A stretch of DNA of 64,000 nucleotides from Dryocosmus kuriphilus (GCA_038277395.1 CM076195.1:19988327-20052326), one strand, 5' to 3'; positions 47,532 to 59,121 are shown, counted from the stretch's first letter. Notes: generated by a model from the sequence alone, not told the origin. Numbers and translations are program-made.

Positions 47532-47535
<4 letters not shown>
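43945..47535. mobile_element. Foldback (FB-like) element with tandem-repeat arms
   Basis: The ends read CAGGGTGTCCCAGACTCAAG on the left and, complemented, CAGAGTGTCCCAGTCTCAAG on the right, flanked by TA. About 400 bases at each end are clear inverted copies. Inward, the left arm holds about ten and the right arm about five units of roughly 150 bases, each with a ccccacaa.aaattccaacaa...tcaccccttagtgtctta phrase; right-arm units are inverted. No coding frame is present. It must rely on a transposase supplied elsewhere. The TA flanks would fit a Tc1/mariner-like source, but that is only a suggestion. Confidence 0.85.

Positions 47536-47585
<50 letters not shown>
47536..47585. repeat. (TA)n microsatellite between foldback and mariner
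   Basis: About 25 TA units. Both neighbours end at it: the foldback on the left and the mariner left end on the right. Confidence 0.95.
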
Positions 47586-47586
<1 letters not shown>

Positions 47587-47639
47587 GAGGTGTGTTCAAA
47601 AAGTAAGGTGACTTTTAATTTTTACGAAAAAATATTTAT

Positions 47640-48655
47640 TTATTCATCAATTATTATGTTGTCCCCTTCAAAGTAATCCCCCTCAGATATAACACACTTC
47701 TGCCAACGCTTTTTCCAATCCTCGAAGCACTTCTGATAAGCACTTTTTGGTATAGCCTTGAGTTCTTCCAACGATGCATTCTTTATCTCCTCAATCGTTC
47801 CAAATCTCCATCCTTTCATGGGGACTCTTCAGTTTTGGGAACAGGAAAAATTCCCAGAGGGCCAAATCCGGTGAATATGGTGGCTGAGGCATGATTGTGG
47901 TTTTGCTTTTGGCCAAAAAGTCACGCACAAGCAACGATGAGTGAGCAGGTGCATTGTCGTGATGCAAAAGCCATGAATTGTTTTTGCACAATTCCGGACG
48001 TTTTTGTCGTATTGATTCTCGCAAACGGCACATAATTTCAAGGTAATACTCCTTATTGACCGTGCGACTTTGTGGTAATAACTTTTCATGTACTACGCCA
48101 CGGTAATCGAAGAAAACAGTGAGCAAAACCTTGACATTTGATCGAACTTAACGTGCTTTTTTCGGTCTTGGCTCTTCCGGGGTCTTCCATTGGGACGATT
48201 GGGCTTTGGTTCCGACGTCATAACCGTATACCCATGATTCGTCACCAGTTAAAACTCTTTTGAACATATCAAGATCATTATTGAAGTCATTTAACAGCTC
48301 TTGAGCAATGCTCATTCGACGGTTCTTTTGGTCAAAATTAAGCAGTTTCGGAACAAATTTCGTTGCCCCACGTTTCATGCCCAAAACATCGGAAAAAATT
48401 GCATGGCACGAGCCAACCGAGATGCCGACGTCTTCAGCAACTTCTCTAACAGTGATTCGATGATTCCCCAACACCATATTTTTCACTTCTTCAACGCTTT
48501 CATCATTTATTGAAGTGCTGGGGTGTCCAGAACGAGATTCGTTATTGGTGTCTTCTTGGCCTTCTTGGAAGAGCTTGCAGCACTCATAAACATTTTTTTT
48601 GCTCAAAGTAGACTCATCGTATGCCATTGTCAACATTTCAAGTGTTTTGGACTAC
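47640..48655 (-). pseudogene. Mariner transposase, C-terminal three quarters
   Basis: On the minus strand TLEMLTMAYDESTLSKKNVY starts just inside the insertion edge. A helix-turn-helix region follows (ITVREVAEDVGISVGSCHAI), then catalytic D in VLTGDESWVYGYD, a stop near 48148, then TVFFDYRGVVH, the second D in LLHHDNAPAHSS and the third D in PYSPDLA, a DD34D arrangement by family. A frameshift near 47810 cuts the last part; shifted sequence up to about 47640 still reads AYQKCFEDWKKRWQKC. The product would be a cut-and-paste transposase of about 345 residues. It has at least one stop and one frameshift besides the insertion. Confidence 0.92.
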
Positions 48656-48669
48656 ATAATTCCACTTTT

Positions 48670-51600
48670 ACATTCTCATCAGAAAAGGTATTAGATTTAT
48701 ATAAAATTTGACTTTCCCAGATTTCATGAAATCTCCACGTTTTGAGACCCCCTGAGTCAGAAAAAACGGTTTTTACGACCGTGTCTGTCTGTCTGTTGTC
48801 GTCGTTGTCGTTGTCGTCGTCGTTGTCGTCGTCTGTGATCGCGATAACTTTCGAAGGACTAATCGAATTGGAGTGCGCTTTGGTACACTTCTTTAAGGGG
48901 TAAAAAGAAAGGACGAGTTCGTTAACCAGCGGTTTTTGACCAACAGTTATGGTTTTATCCATCAAAAACGGTTTTCACAAAATCAAAAAATCCATTTTCC
49001 GGCTAAACTATGAGATACAAAAAAAATGTAAGAAAGTAAAATTGTTCACCCTAAAAAAAATCTACAAATTTTGTCTCAACCATTTTTTGATAAAATGAAC
49101 GCTTTTTGTTTTAATCACGAAAACGCTATTTAAAATTAAAAAACTGGTTTCCCGCCAAAATATTCAAGATACAAAAAATTGGTAAAAAACAAAGTTGTTC
49201 AACTAAAAAATATCTACCAATTTTGTTTTAACCATTTTTTCATAAAATGCACGGTTTTTGTTTTAATCGATAAAACGTTACTAAAAATCAAAAATTTCAA
49301 ATTTCCCGCCAAACTATGCAAGATACGCAAAAATAATAATAAACAAAGTTGTTCGCCTCAAAAAGATCTACAAATTTGCTCTCTATTATTTTTTGAGCAG
49401 ACGCGTAGTTTTTGAGTTATTCGTGAAATATGTTATAAAATATAAAGAAAACCACTTTTCAGCAAAAGTATGCGAGATACGTGAAAATATCAAGAAGCAG
49501 AATTATTCACATTCCAAACACCTACAAATTCTCTTGAAACCATTTTTTGATACAACCCATACTTTCTTCATTAAACGTATAATACCGTTCATTTAATTAA
49601 AAAATACATTACTATACAGTCAATAAAAAGTTATTAAAAGTTATTGAAAAATCTGCCCACTACTCAGGCGCATTCTCATCACGTTTCTCGCGCTCACCAA
49701 TCAATGAAATTATATCTAAAACGTAAATTTCTTAATTTTTTACATAGTTTGGCTGAAAAATACAATTTTTACATTCTCATCAGAGAAGGTATTAAATTTA
49801 TGTAAAATTTGACTTTCGCGGATTTCATTAAATCTCCACGTTCTGAGACCCCCTGAGTCAGAAAAAAACGGTTTTTACGACCGTGTCTGCCTGTCTGTTG
49901 TCGTCATTGTCGTCATCGTTGTCGTCGTCTGTGATCGCGATAACTTTCGAAGGACTAATCGGATTGGAATGCGCTTTGGTATACTTCTTTAAGGGGTAAA
50001 AAGAAAGGACGAGTTCGTTAACCAGCGGTTTTTGACCAACAGTTATGGTTTTATCCATCAAAAACGGTTTTCACAAAATGAAAAAATCCATTTTCCGGCT
50101 AAACTATGAGATACAAAAAAAATGTAAGAAAGTAAAATTTTTCACCTTAAAAAAATCTACAAATTTTGTCTCAACCATTTTTTGACAAAATGAATGGTTT
50201 TTGTTTTAATCAAGAAAACGCTATTAAAATTAAAAAACTCTGGTTTCCCGCCAAAATATTCAAGATACAAAAAATTGGTAAAGTACAAAGTTGTTCAATT
50301 CAAAAATATCTACCAATATTGTTTTAACCATTTTTTCATAAAATGCACGGTTTTTTTTTTTAATCGATAAAACGTTACCAAAAATAAAAAATTTCAAATT
50401 TCCCGCCAAACTATGCAAGACACGGAAAAATGATAATAAACAAAGTTATTCACCTCAAAAAGATCTACAAATTTGCTCTCTGTCATTTTTTTTGAGCAGC
50501 CGCGTAGTTTTTGAGTTATTCGTGAAACATGTTATGAAATATAAAGAAAACCACTTTTCAGCAAAAGTATGCGAGATACGTGAAAATATCAAGAAGCAGA
50601 ATTATTCACATTCCAAACACCTACAAATTCTCTTGCAACCATTTTTTGATACAACCCATACTTTCTTCACTAAACGTATAATACCGTTCTTTTAATCAAA
50701 AAATACATTACTATACAGTCAATAAAAAGTTATTAAAAGTTATTGAAAAATCTGCCCACTACTCAGGCGCATTCTCATCACGTTTCGCGCGCTCACCAAT
50801 CAATGAAATTATATCTAAAACGTAAATTTCTTAATTTTTCACATAGTTTGGCTGAAAAATGCAATTTTTATATTCTCATCAGAGAAGGTATTAGATTTAT
50901 GTAAAATTTGACTTTCGCGGATTTCATGAAATCTCCACGTTTTGAGACCCCCTGATTCAGAAAAAACGGATTTTACGACCGCGTCTGCCTGTCTGTTGTC
51001 GTCGTTGTCGTTGTCGTTGTCGTCGTCTGTGATCGCGATAACTTTCGAAGGACTAATCGGATTGGAGTGCGCTTTGGTACACTTCTTTAAGGGGTAAAAA
51101 GAAAGGACGAGTTCGTTAACCAGCGGTTTTTGACCAACAGTTATGGTTTTATCCATCAAAAACGGTTTTCACAAAATCAAAAAATCCATTTTCCGGTTAA
51201 ACTATGAGAGATACAAAAAAAATGTAAGAAAGTAAAATTGTTCACCTCAAAAAAATCTACAAATTTTGTCTTAACCGTTTTTTGATAAAATGAACGGTTT
51301 TTGTTTTAATCACGAAAACGCTATTAAAATTAAAAAACTCTGGTTTCCCGCCAAAATATTCAAGATACAAAAAATTGGTAAAAAACAAAGTTGTTCAATT
51401 GAAAAATATCTACCAATTTTCTTTTAACCATTTTTTCATAAAATGCACGGTTTTTGTTTTAATCGATAAAACGTTACTAAAAATCAAAAATTTCAAATTT
51501 CCCGCCAACCTATGCAAGACACGGAAAAATGATAAGAAACAAAGTTATTCACCTCAAGAAGATCTACAAATTTGCTCTCTACCATTTTTTTGAGCAGCGC

Positions 51601-52037
51601 TTAGTTTTCGAGTTATTCGTGAAACATGCTAAGAAATATAAAGAAAACCACTTTTCAGCAAAACTATGCAAGCAGAATTGTTCACCTTGGAAAGAGCTAC
51701 AAAATTTATTTATAAGACTCATCGTTTTACTTAATTGAAAACCTGTATTGTGAAAATTTGGAAAATCACAAAAAAAATTTACCAATCTACAATGTCTTTT
51801 AAAACAATATTGTCGAGCGCGAAGCGCGAGTGTCATGATGAGAATGTATTCCTTAAGGGCGATAGAGCCTTAAGTAAAATAGTTCCTTTTGGAATGTTTA
51901 ATTTAAAGGTTTATACGATCCATAAACACCGAGGGCGTAGCGCGAGATGAATAATGTATCGAGCGCGAAGCGCGAGTGCCAACAGACGCGCGCCCTAGGC
52001 GCGCCCATACTTCGCGCGAAGCGCGCGATGAGAATGT
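48670..52037. repeat. Insertion inside mariner: dispersed repeat with three 1.1-kb units
   Basis: Short inverted ends ACATTCTCATC (48670-48680) and GATGAGAATGT (52027-52037) bound it. Inside, a unit starting at the acattctcatcaga(g/a)aaggtatta phrase repeats at 48670, 49774 and about 50873. Each unit holds a gtcgtc microsatellite, a tttgagaccccctga block and several aaactatg.a(a)gata.(a)aaaaa phrases. The right part (51800-52054) is packed with gcgcgaagcgcga hairpins. The family also occurs at 13494-14104. No transposase is visible. A minus-strand frame of about 60 codons (MMDKTITVGQKPLVNELVLS) recurs in all three units, but it crosses the microsatellite and is probably a by-product of repetition. 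Confidence 0.85.
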
Positions 52038-52057
52038 GCCCGCGAAGCGGGCAGATT

Positions 52058-52180
52058 TTTTACACAAAATTTGATGCAAGTTCTCGGATTCATTTTTTTC
52101 GACAGCAGAAAATCGAAGGTCACACCAAACACTTCTAACCTTTACGCCTCTGACAATCAAACTAAAAATGCTATACATTT
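52058..52180 (-). pseudogene. Mariner transposase, N-terminal fragment
   Basis: Just right of the insertion the minus strand reads CIKFCVKN, the start of the mariner transposase helix-turn-helix region, which continues at 48655 with SKTLEMLTMAY. The rest of this end up to 52298 is the 5' untranslated part and terminal repeat. Confidence 0.8.
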
Positions 52181-52299
52181 GAAACTGTGCACATATGTTC
52201 GGGACAAGTGTACTAATATAAAATTTAAAAAAATTGAAGATCGAATGTACGTAGCCCGCGAAATTTGAAAAGTTACCTTAATTTTTGCACACACCTCGT

Positions 52300-52706
52300 A
52301 TATATATATAATATAATTCACTTCACATATATTTTTAACCAAACATGAACTCAGTTATTGAGAAAAAATAACAATCGGATTAATCAGTCTGTAAAGCGCA
52401 TGTAAATAATGCTCATGCAGTCCTCCGGGGGTAGCCATCTTAAATAATATGCTTGGTGCCACCAGATCGCCCATTGCAAGCTTAAAATGCCAATACCTTT
52501 CCAATCTCTTAAAAAGTCAAAAACTTGATATCGCATGAAATTACGCAATTTTTAATGAGTTCGACACGGTGTCCCTGAATAAAAAATGGGTTGAACAAAA
52601 ATGTTATAGAAACGGACAACGGGGGTTTTTTTGTCACCGTTCTAGTAACTAAAAACCATAAATGTTAAAATCGTAGCTGATCCTTCTTTAAAAATATTTG
52701 ATTTAA
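52300..52706. other. Unassigned spacer
   Basis: No gene or repeat recognised. A short (TA)n tract follows the mariner end. Confidence 0.6.
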
Positions 52707-53524
52707 GGCTGCTGGCCGAGGTGTTAAAAAACTGTAATGTCGCTCAAATTCCCATTGAATTCCATCTGTTTTCGTATTTACTAGTTATGTATTTTAAAGA
52801 GACACTTTGCAAAAAGATTTCCTCAACCCGGAAGGGGTTCACGGTTGTATGAGGAGGGGTTGCTAGACAGTTTTCCGAAAAAAGTAAAAATATCTGCGCT
52901 AAAATACGATAATGGAAAAGTGTTGAAGTGAGTGGAAGTAGAGAAAGAGTTCCAATGGTTAGAAGGAGAAAACAATACTAGAGTAGTACGTACAACCTGT
53001 AAATGATTACGTTAGGGACTGGAGAGAAACTGCAACTGCATTCGCGCCATGGCAGCACTTTTTTCTTTTCCGCGAATTTCACATTTTGCATAATACAAAC
53101 ATATTCCATGTGAAAAACATTAAAAGTACAAAAATAATTGTATGCAACAAATGAGGTTATGACAGAATTGACAGGCCTCGACGCTCGTCGCGCCAGCCAT
53201 TGCTGCCAAAATGCTGTTGGTAATGTCGCTCACCCGTAAGCTGCTGCCACCTGGCGACGCGACGGCGGGAATTTCAAACTTGAAATACAATATTATGGTG
53301 TAAATGCCAATGTAATATTGTTATTTTGCGCAGAAATATAATTTAATATTGAAAAATACCTCAAAGCGACATTTTAAAATTATATTTCTGCACAAAATAT
53401 CAATATTACATTAACATTTACACCATACTATTGTATTTCAAATTCAAAATTCCCACCGTCGCGTCGCCAGGTGGCAGCAGCTTACGGGTGAGTGACATTA
53501 CCAACAGCATTTTGGCAGCCGTGG

Positions 53525-53775
53525 TTGCCCTACCGATAGAAATCACTGGAAAATGTCTGCAGACTCTCAGATCAGAGAAGTTTCTGAGACGCAGGCTCTC
53601 AGGTAACAGTTCTTAAAGTTTCAGGTAGGGCTTTTAAATGGCCTGAAGGCTCATAAGTCCCAAATCTTTTAGACCTCAGACTATCTCTAGAGACGAAATC
53701 ATTCAAATCGAGCCTGAAAAAAGCCTGAAATCGTCCTGACAACACGCCTGAGAATATCCTGAGATTTTCTATTTG
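53525..53775. mobile_element. Small nested MITE-like insertion
   Basis: The right arm of the foldback is interrupted here relative to the left arm. The insert starts ccctaccgatagaaatc and ends gattttctatttgcaggg, an imperfect inverted pair, and contains several cctga(g/a) words. Exact ends are uncertain by a few bases. Confidence 0.6.
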
Positions 53776-54199
53776 CAGGGTGGCGTGGCGAGTGTCGAGG
53801 CCTGTCAATTCTGTCATAACCAGAGCTCGGATTTTGCATATTTTGCATATCATTTTTTTCTTGACCAAACTGGTTTTTCTCCACGAATTATGATGTTTAG
53901 AAGTAAGTAGGCTACTTTAATTTCAAATTTAAAATGCATATTTCAGGTATTTGTGCATATAAGAGCATATTTCGGGCGCAGGTGCATATAACTGCATATT
54001 TTCGAATTTTTGCAAACATTCTAGTTTTTGAAAGACATTTCCGCAAGTACTGGTTGATACCCTATCCAGAGGTGCCGCCTGTCGAGCGAAAGCCAGATTA
54101 AGCTACTGACGACGACTTCTAGACATTAGAGCTGCCCTCCCAGTGGGCAAAAAATTGGAGGATGTCTTTACGACATCTCCACAAGTCGCGAAGACGTCA

Positions 54200-54280
54200 T
54201 ATGTCCGTGTCGTAAAGATGACGTAAAGACATCTTTGCGACATTAAAATTTCTTAAAGATATCTTTGCGACACGGACATA
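54200..54280. repeat. Hairpin inside the nested hAT
   Basis: tatgtccgtgtcgtaaagat pairs with atctttgcgacacggacata with one mismatch, and atgtctttacgac words flank it. It may be the remains of another small inverted-repeat element that replaced part of the hAT gene. Confidence 0.7.
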
Positions 54281-54292
54281 GGACGCATATAT

Positions 54293-54541
54293 ATGTATAT
54301 TAAAGGCTGCACAGTCTCTCCAGGTACTTTACCTAAAAATGATCCACCTAACGTGCCAGGTTTATCGTACGACGTAGAAAGAACATTTTCGTATTTAAGA
54401 ATGGTTCTTGCAGACCGCAGGCGTAGTTTTAATATCGACAATTTAGAGAAGGTATTAGCTGCACAGACAAACAAACTCACTTGTTTGTATTTAATTAAAA
54501 CTGTAAATAATGATTCCTTTTTAAAATTATATAGTCAATAA
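54293..54541 (+). pseudogene. hAT transposase C-terminal dimerisation fragment
   Basis: An 82-codon frame with GLSYDVERTFSYLRMVLADR and RRSFNIDNLEKVLAAQ, the hATC pattern (E-R-x-F-S followed by R-R and N-x-E), ending in a normal stop and followed by AATAAA-type sequence at 54539. The catalytic core is absent, so it is a remnant left in a non-autonomous element. Confidence 0.75.
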
Positions 54542-55095
54542 AATAAGTAATTCTACATTTGATGATTATTCTTGTTTATTCTTCTGTCTTTCGTTAAAAT
54601 AATCCAAGGTTTTTGGCTATTTTAAACGCTCGTATTCTGATTTGCGATTTACGTACATATGGTACCTACTGTTCAAAATATACGGCTTTATATGTTAGGG
54701 AAGTGTGCATATTTCCAGTGTATATTGATCCGATCTCTAGCGATTTCAATGAATATAGCAGGTATTTTGGATAAGTGCATATTATTCCGAGCTCGTCATA
54801 ACCTCACTTGTTGCATACAATTATTTTTGTACTTTTAATGTTGTTCACATGGAATATGGTTGTATTGTGTAAAATGGGAAATTCGCTGAAAAGAAAAAAG
54901 TGCTGCCTTGTCCCGAATGCAGTTGCAGTGTCTCTCCAGTTCCTAACATAATCATTTACAGGTTATAAGTATTACTCTGGTATTGCTTTCTCCTCCTAAC
55001 CACTGGAACTCTTTCTCTACGTCCCCTCATTTCAACAATTTTCCATTACCGTATTTTAGCACAGACATTTTTACTTTTTTCGGAAAACTGTCTAG

Positions 55096-55127
<32 letters not shown>

Positions 55128-55410
55128 ATACAACCGTGAACCTCTTCCGGGTTGACGAAATCTTTTTGCAAAGTGTCTGTTTAAAATACTTAAGTTGGAA
55201 ATACAAAAACAGATGGAATTCAATGGAATTTGAGCGATTACAGTTTTTTCACACCTCGGCCAGCAGCCTTAAGACTGAAACAAATGGCATAACGTCCAAA
55301 GGAGAGCAATTCTGAAGAACATCTTTGTCTAATAAAGCATCAGAATTTCCTAAAAGTTTTTGTCAGGCATTTCCCTCGAACAGTTCTCCTTGAAAATTCT
55401 TTTATACTAC

Positions 55411-55723
55411 GTTAAGCTTTTGCGGTCACCTAAGTGCTTTAGTTCTCCCTAGAAGAAAAACTAAACCATCCCAAAAAACATGGTTTACAAAACCTTGTAA
55501 AAGGTGTAACTCTGGTAGTACAAATTTTTTAATTACTTTTTTAGTCTCATCTTCCTCTTATAGTGGATAACTGGTAACGTTGTAATAGACTTTAGATTTT
55601 TTTTTCGTTTTAAAGGAATAAAATTTTGCACAACACAAAGTACAATTACTTTATGAAATAGCTTTATGAGCAGTTCCTCTTCTAGGGAGAACTGAAGCAC
55701 TTAGGTGGCCGAAAAAGCTTAAC
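55411..55723. mobile_element. MITE with ~48-base TIRs
   Basis: GTTAAGCTTTTGCGGTCACC..CTTTAGTTCTCCCTAGAAG at the left pairs with CTTCTAGGGAGAACTGAAGC..GGTGGCCGAAAAAGCTTAAC at the right. The middle is AT-rich and noncoding. Confidence 0.8.
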
Positions 55724-55731
55724 TTAGTATC

Positions 55732-56905
55732 ACACAAACTTTAAAAATAATACCTGTCTATTAATTCATTCATTCAATAACCTACGTTTTCAAACAAAAA
55801 TAGTAGTCTCCATTCATGATTAGTCTCGACTTTAGTGGCGTAAAGGAGACGAACCACGAGGCAGTGCGAGCGAGGAAATATCTTTGTCAAAACAGCAAAT
55901 TACGGCACATTCGGTTTGGTCACCCAATTCGATAACGTAATAAACGTGTTGTCACGGAAACGATGAAAAGTTGTAGAGGGCAGTACCTGACTAAACGAAA
56001 ATGTAGTTAGATATATACATATCAGCCGCCCCCACCACTGCCCCTTGCCCCGTCCACTGCACAATATCTTTGATAGGCCTTAATCAGCACAATAGATGTT
56101 ATAACTTAAACTTACATTTTGTTTTGATGAGACACTCTCCTTCTCTTCCTCCTCCTCCTCTTCTTCTTCTTCGTTGACAGCCTCTTTTGAGATTCTTTTA
56201 CTGACCTTAAGTCTCGTGAGTAAACACTACACAGTAATAATAAGGACATGGAGTATACACATTAGGAGACCCAACAACGCAACCGAAAACAGAGTTGGGC
56301 TAGTTGGTTTTTTTCAGCGACACGTTACAGCAGGTTTGGTCAGTTACGTGTAACTCGGGTTTTTCAACTATGGACGGGAAAGGACATTCATCTGATGGTC
56401 ATAACGGTCAGTCATCACGGTCATGTGGTAAAAGTGGGTAAAACTTGGTCAAAGGCAATTTTTAAAGAAGATAAAAGTAACTTATTCTGAACTGAATTCT
56501 TAGCTTAATTTATACAGGGTTTCCCGTTATTCAAAATATATTTTTATACTTATGATTTCAAACAAAAAAAATGGAGTCGAAAATAATAAAATTTTTTTGC
56601 AAAGTTAATAATTACCGAGTAATTAACAATTAAAGATTAACCAATCAGAAGGGCGCGTTAAGTGACAGATAGTATGTACATGTGCCATCGACGATAGTGT
56701 GTACGTAAACAAGTTCAGTTCGTATAATTACCCCTCCGATCGTTTTTCCAGGAGGTTGTGACCCTGATACAAATTCACACCTCGACAAGATTAAAAAAAT
56801 TTTAGCACAAAATCAAGATTGTTCGACGGATTACCCGGTAAGAAGGCTTGAATACAAAAGAATTATAAAATTCTTGATTTCAAAGTAAAAGTGAAATTTT
56901 TCTCT
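55732..56905. other. Unassigned DNA
   Basis: No gene. A CT-rich stretch is at 56132-56173, and a sequence like a diverged transposon end (acagggtttcccgttattc) starts at 56515, but I found no partner for it. Confidence 0.5.
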
Positions 56906-57619
56906 CTTATTTAAAACCTGATTCTTCCACCAACCATGGTCCAATCTAAAAGAGAACAATAGATTTGTCAGAATTTTGATTCCCTTCAATTCGCCTAGCG
57001 GCAGTAACGTCTGTCCTAATATTTTCTATTCGGTGATAAGAACATAGTTTTCATTTATTTAATTCCGTCTAGTTCCGTTCAAAAATATTTTGTTGTTTAT
57101 TTTTTTTGACATAATTATTTAGTAAAAAACTTTCAAGAACACTAAATTCATCAAATCGCGTCTTTAGGATTGATTTGTGCGCAAATAGTCAAGATTTAAA
57201 GTAATATTTAAATTTATTTATCATGATTTTATTTTTTTCCCCATGAAACAATTTGAATAAAACCAACTTGTTAATAGTAAAGATAGTAAATTTCCTAGTC
57301 AACACAAACCGACGGGATCCACGCGGGATCTTTGTAAGCGGGCCTGCAGGATTCACGCCAAAGACTTGGGCGGGCAGGTGTCGTCATATGCATTAAGATC
57401 CCGGCGAGAGTCTGCTAAGCAGGAGACTTGTGGATTAGCCACAGGATGTCCTGCCTTTTTCTTGGACTCGACTTCAGTGACAGTGTTGCCAGATTTGTCC
57501 AACAAAAATATCGTATGAGGCTATGAAAATTATCGTACGTCCATAAGAAAATTTTCCGTCATGTGATTAGTTGCTTTTGGCGCGCAGTTTAAAATGCTAG
57601 AAAATATTATTTTTATTGT

Positions 57620-57870
57620 TTATTATATTTAATGTTATTTTAACTTATAGAAATGTTTATTAGACTGATATTTATGAATCTCCACAAAATTAAAAATGAA
57701 TTAAGAACATATTCTGTAAATAAAAAATATCTTATTATTTAAATATTTTTTATTTGCAAAACATGCACTTAATTAATTTCTTTTTTATCAGGATTGTTTA
57801 ATATTAGTCTAATAAACATTTCTATAAGTTAAAATGACATTATTAATAATAAGAAATAAACGAGAATAAA
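57620..57870. repeat. Imperfect inverted repeat
   Basis: attttaacttatagaaatgtttattagact near 57639 is the complement of agtctaataaacatttctataagttaaaat near 57803. The arms are about 70 bases around an AT-rich centre. Confidence 0.75.
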
Positions 57871-58373
57871 AATATAACCGAGATTAAAATTGTCTGAGAA
57901 TTTATGAGAATTTACCGTGTTGGAGATTTTGGTGAAGATTAAGATAATCATTAATTAATTAACTGATAATGTATAGTAAACTGTATTTTTCGACTTCTAT
58001 TAGTCTATTTTTTTTGTAATGAGCTTTACGAGTATCAGAAATAAAAAAAATCGTGCACAAATGTATTCATAGTATAGGTTATGTTAGCGTCTAACATAAT
58101 CTGTTACAAAGGGATGTTTATTATAAGATGAAAATTGTAGATTTAGGTGACTATTAAGTTGTTGCTTTGTATATTTTACATTTATTTACTATCCTCAGGT
58201 AGAAAATAATTAATAATTAACTACACAAATAACGAAAATAATAAAAATGTTGTTAAAAATCATAAATTCATAAACTCTCTTAAGATCATTTAAATTCTGT
58301 TATATTCTCGGTTATATAATCTGGACTTAAATTCTCGAGAATGTAAGAACTCTAGATATAGGCTCGAGCACAA

Positions 58374-58480
58374 TTGTGTACTTGGCCCGTGGCTGTGTCC
58401 TAAAGATATTCTGTCCTTTTCTATATAGCTTAGATAGAAAAGGACAGAACATCTTTAAGACACGGGACACCGGGATAAGT
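58374..58480. mobile_element. Hairpin MITE copy A
   Basis: A stem formed by tgtcctaaagatattctgtccttttcta and its near-complement tagatagaaaaggacagaacatctttaagaca, with outer tgtgtactt and gggataagta. It is a sister of copy B at 58672-58776. Confidence 0.78.
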
Positions 58481-58671
58481 AGAAGATTGTACTCGTGCCT
58501 GTATGTTGTATGCACTTCTTTTGAGGTTAGGCCTGATGCCACTTCCTCTTTTATAACTAATAAGATTATAATAATAAGAATAATTAATAAGATTATTAAA
58601 TAATTAATTTTATTACTATTAATACAGTGATTTTATATTTATGAATATTTACCATAGATTTGTTCTTGATC

Positions 58672-58776
58672 GTGTACTTATCCCGTGTCCTAAAGATGTT
58701 CTGTCTTTTCCATCGTAGCTAGATAGAAAAGGACAGAACCTTTTGAGGACACGCCCGACGCCGGGATAATGTACAC
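58672..58776. mobile_element. Hairpin MITE copy B
   Basis: Outer ends GTGTACTTATCCCG and CGGGATAATGTACAC. The stem is the same as in copy A (ctaaagatgttctgtc / gacagaaccttttgagg). Two copies 200 bases apart support a mobile family. Confidence 0.8.
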
Positions 58777-58780
58777 ACTT

Positions 58781-59063
58781 CCCAGTTAACATTGATCGAG
58801 GCCGGTACGTACCCGCGACCTGTTTTTTGGTACTTTGGTACCGTAAGTGGTACGGCGACAATCGTAGCAGGAACGTACCGGCTTGGGCGAAAATGTCCGC
58901 TTACGTAGCAAAAATATCGTTGTTGGAACGTTCCCAATTGGATGCTTGTAAGGTAGCCGCCGCGTACCGGGAACGTACCTAAGAACACGTTCCTGGTACG
59001 TAATTGGTACGATCCCAACAAACAAATTTTTTCCCTGGTCTTCAAACAACAACGTACCTTGAT

Positions 59064-59121
<58 letters not shown>

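Larger units (their letters stand above)
47586..52298 (-). mobile_element. Mariner-family element interrupted by a large insertion
   Basis: The left end CGAGGTGTGTTCAAAAAGTAAGG and the right end, complemented CGAGGTGTGTGCAAAAATTAAGG, are matching terminal inverted repeats next to TA on each side. Without the roughly 3.4-kb insertion (about 48656-52057) the element would be about 1.3 kb, the normal mariner size. Confidence 0.92.
53821..54794 (+). mobile_element. Nested non-autonomous hAT element
   Basis: GTCATAAC flanks it on both sides (53813-53820, 54795-54802), an 8-base target duplication as hAT elements make, and the interrupted foldback arm is restored when it is removed. Ends read CAGAGCTCGGA and TCCGAGCTC; the right end lacks the final two bases. 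Subterminal ttgcatat/tgcatattt words, typical of hAT, recur near both ends. Confidence 0.88.
52707..55268. mobile_element. TTAA-flanked foldback element with nested insertions
   Basis: It begins GGCTGCTGGCCGAGGTG and ends with the complement, with TTAA on both sides (52703-52706 and 55269-55272), as in piggyBac-type insertions. The left arm runs to about 53340. The right arm starts about 53370 and is broken by two later insertions, at about 53525-53775 and 53821-54794. Without them the element is about 1.34 kb, almost all arm. A 30-base C run (55098-55127) in the right arm corresponds to gaggaggggtt in the left arm, so it expanded after insertion. No gene of its own is visible. Confidence 0.88.

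Noticed and set aside
47829..48089. 86-aa minus frame inside mariner
   Set aside because: Another phase of the same transposase DNA.
51903..52178. 91-aa minus-strand frame across GC-rich hairpins
   Set aside because: It reads through repeat hairpins; only its first part overlaps mariner, and in a different phase from the true transposase frame.
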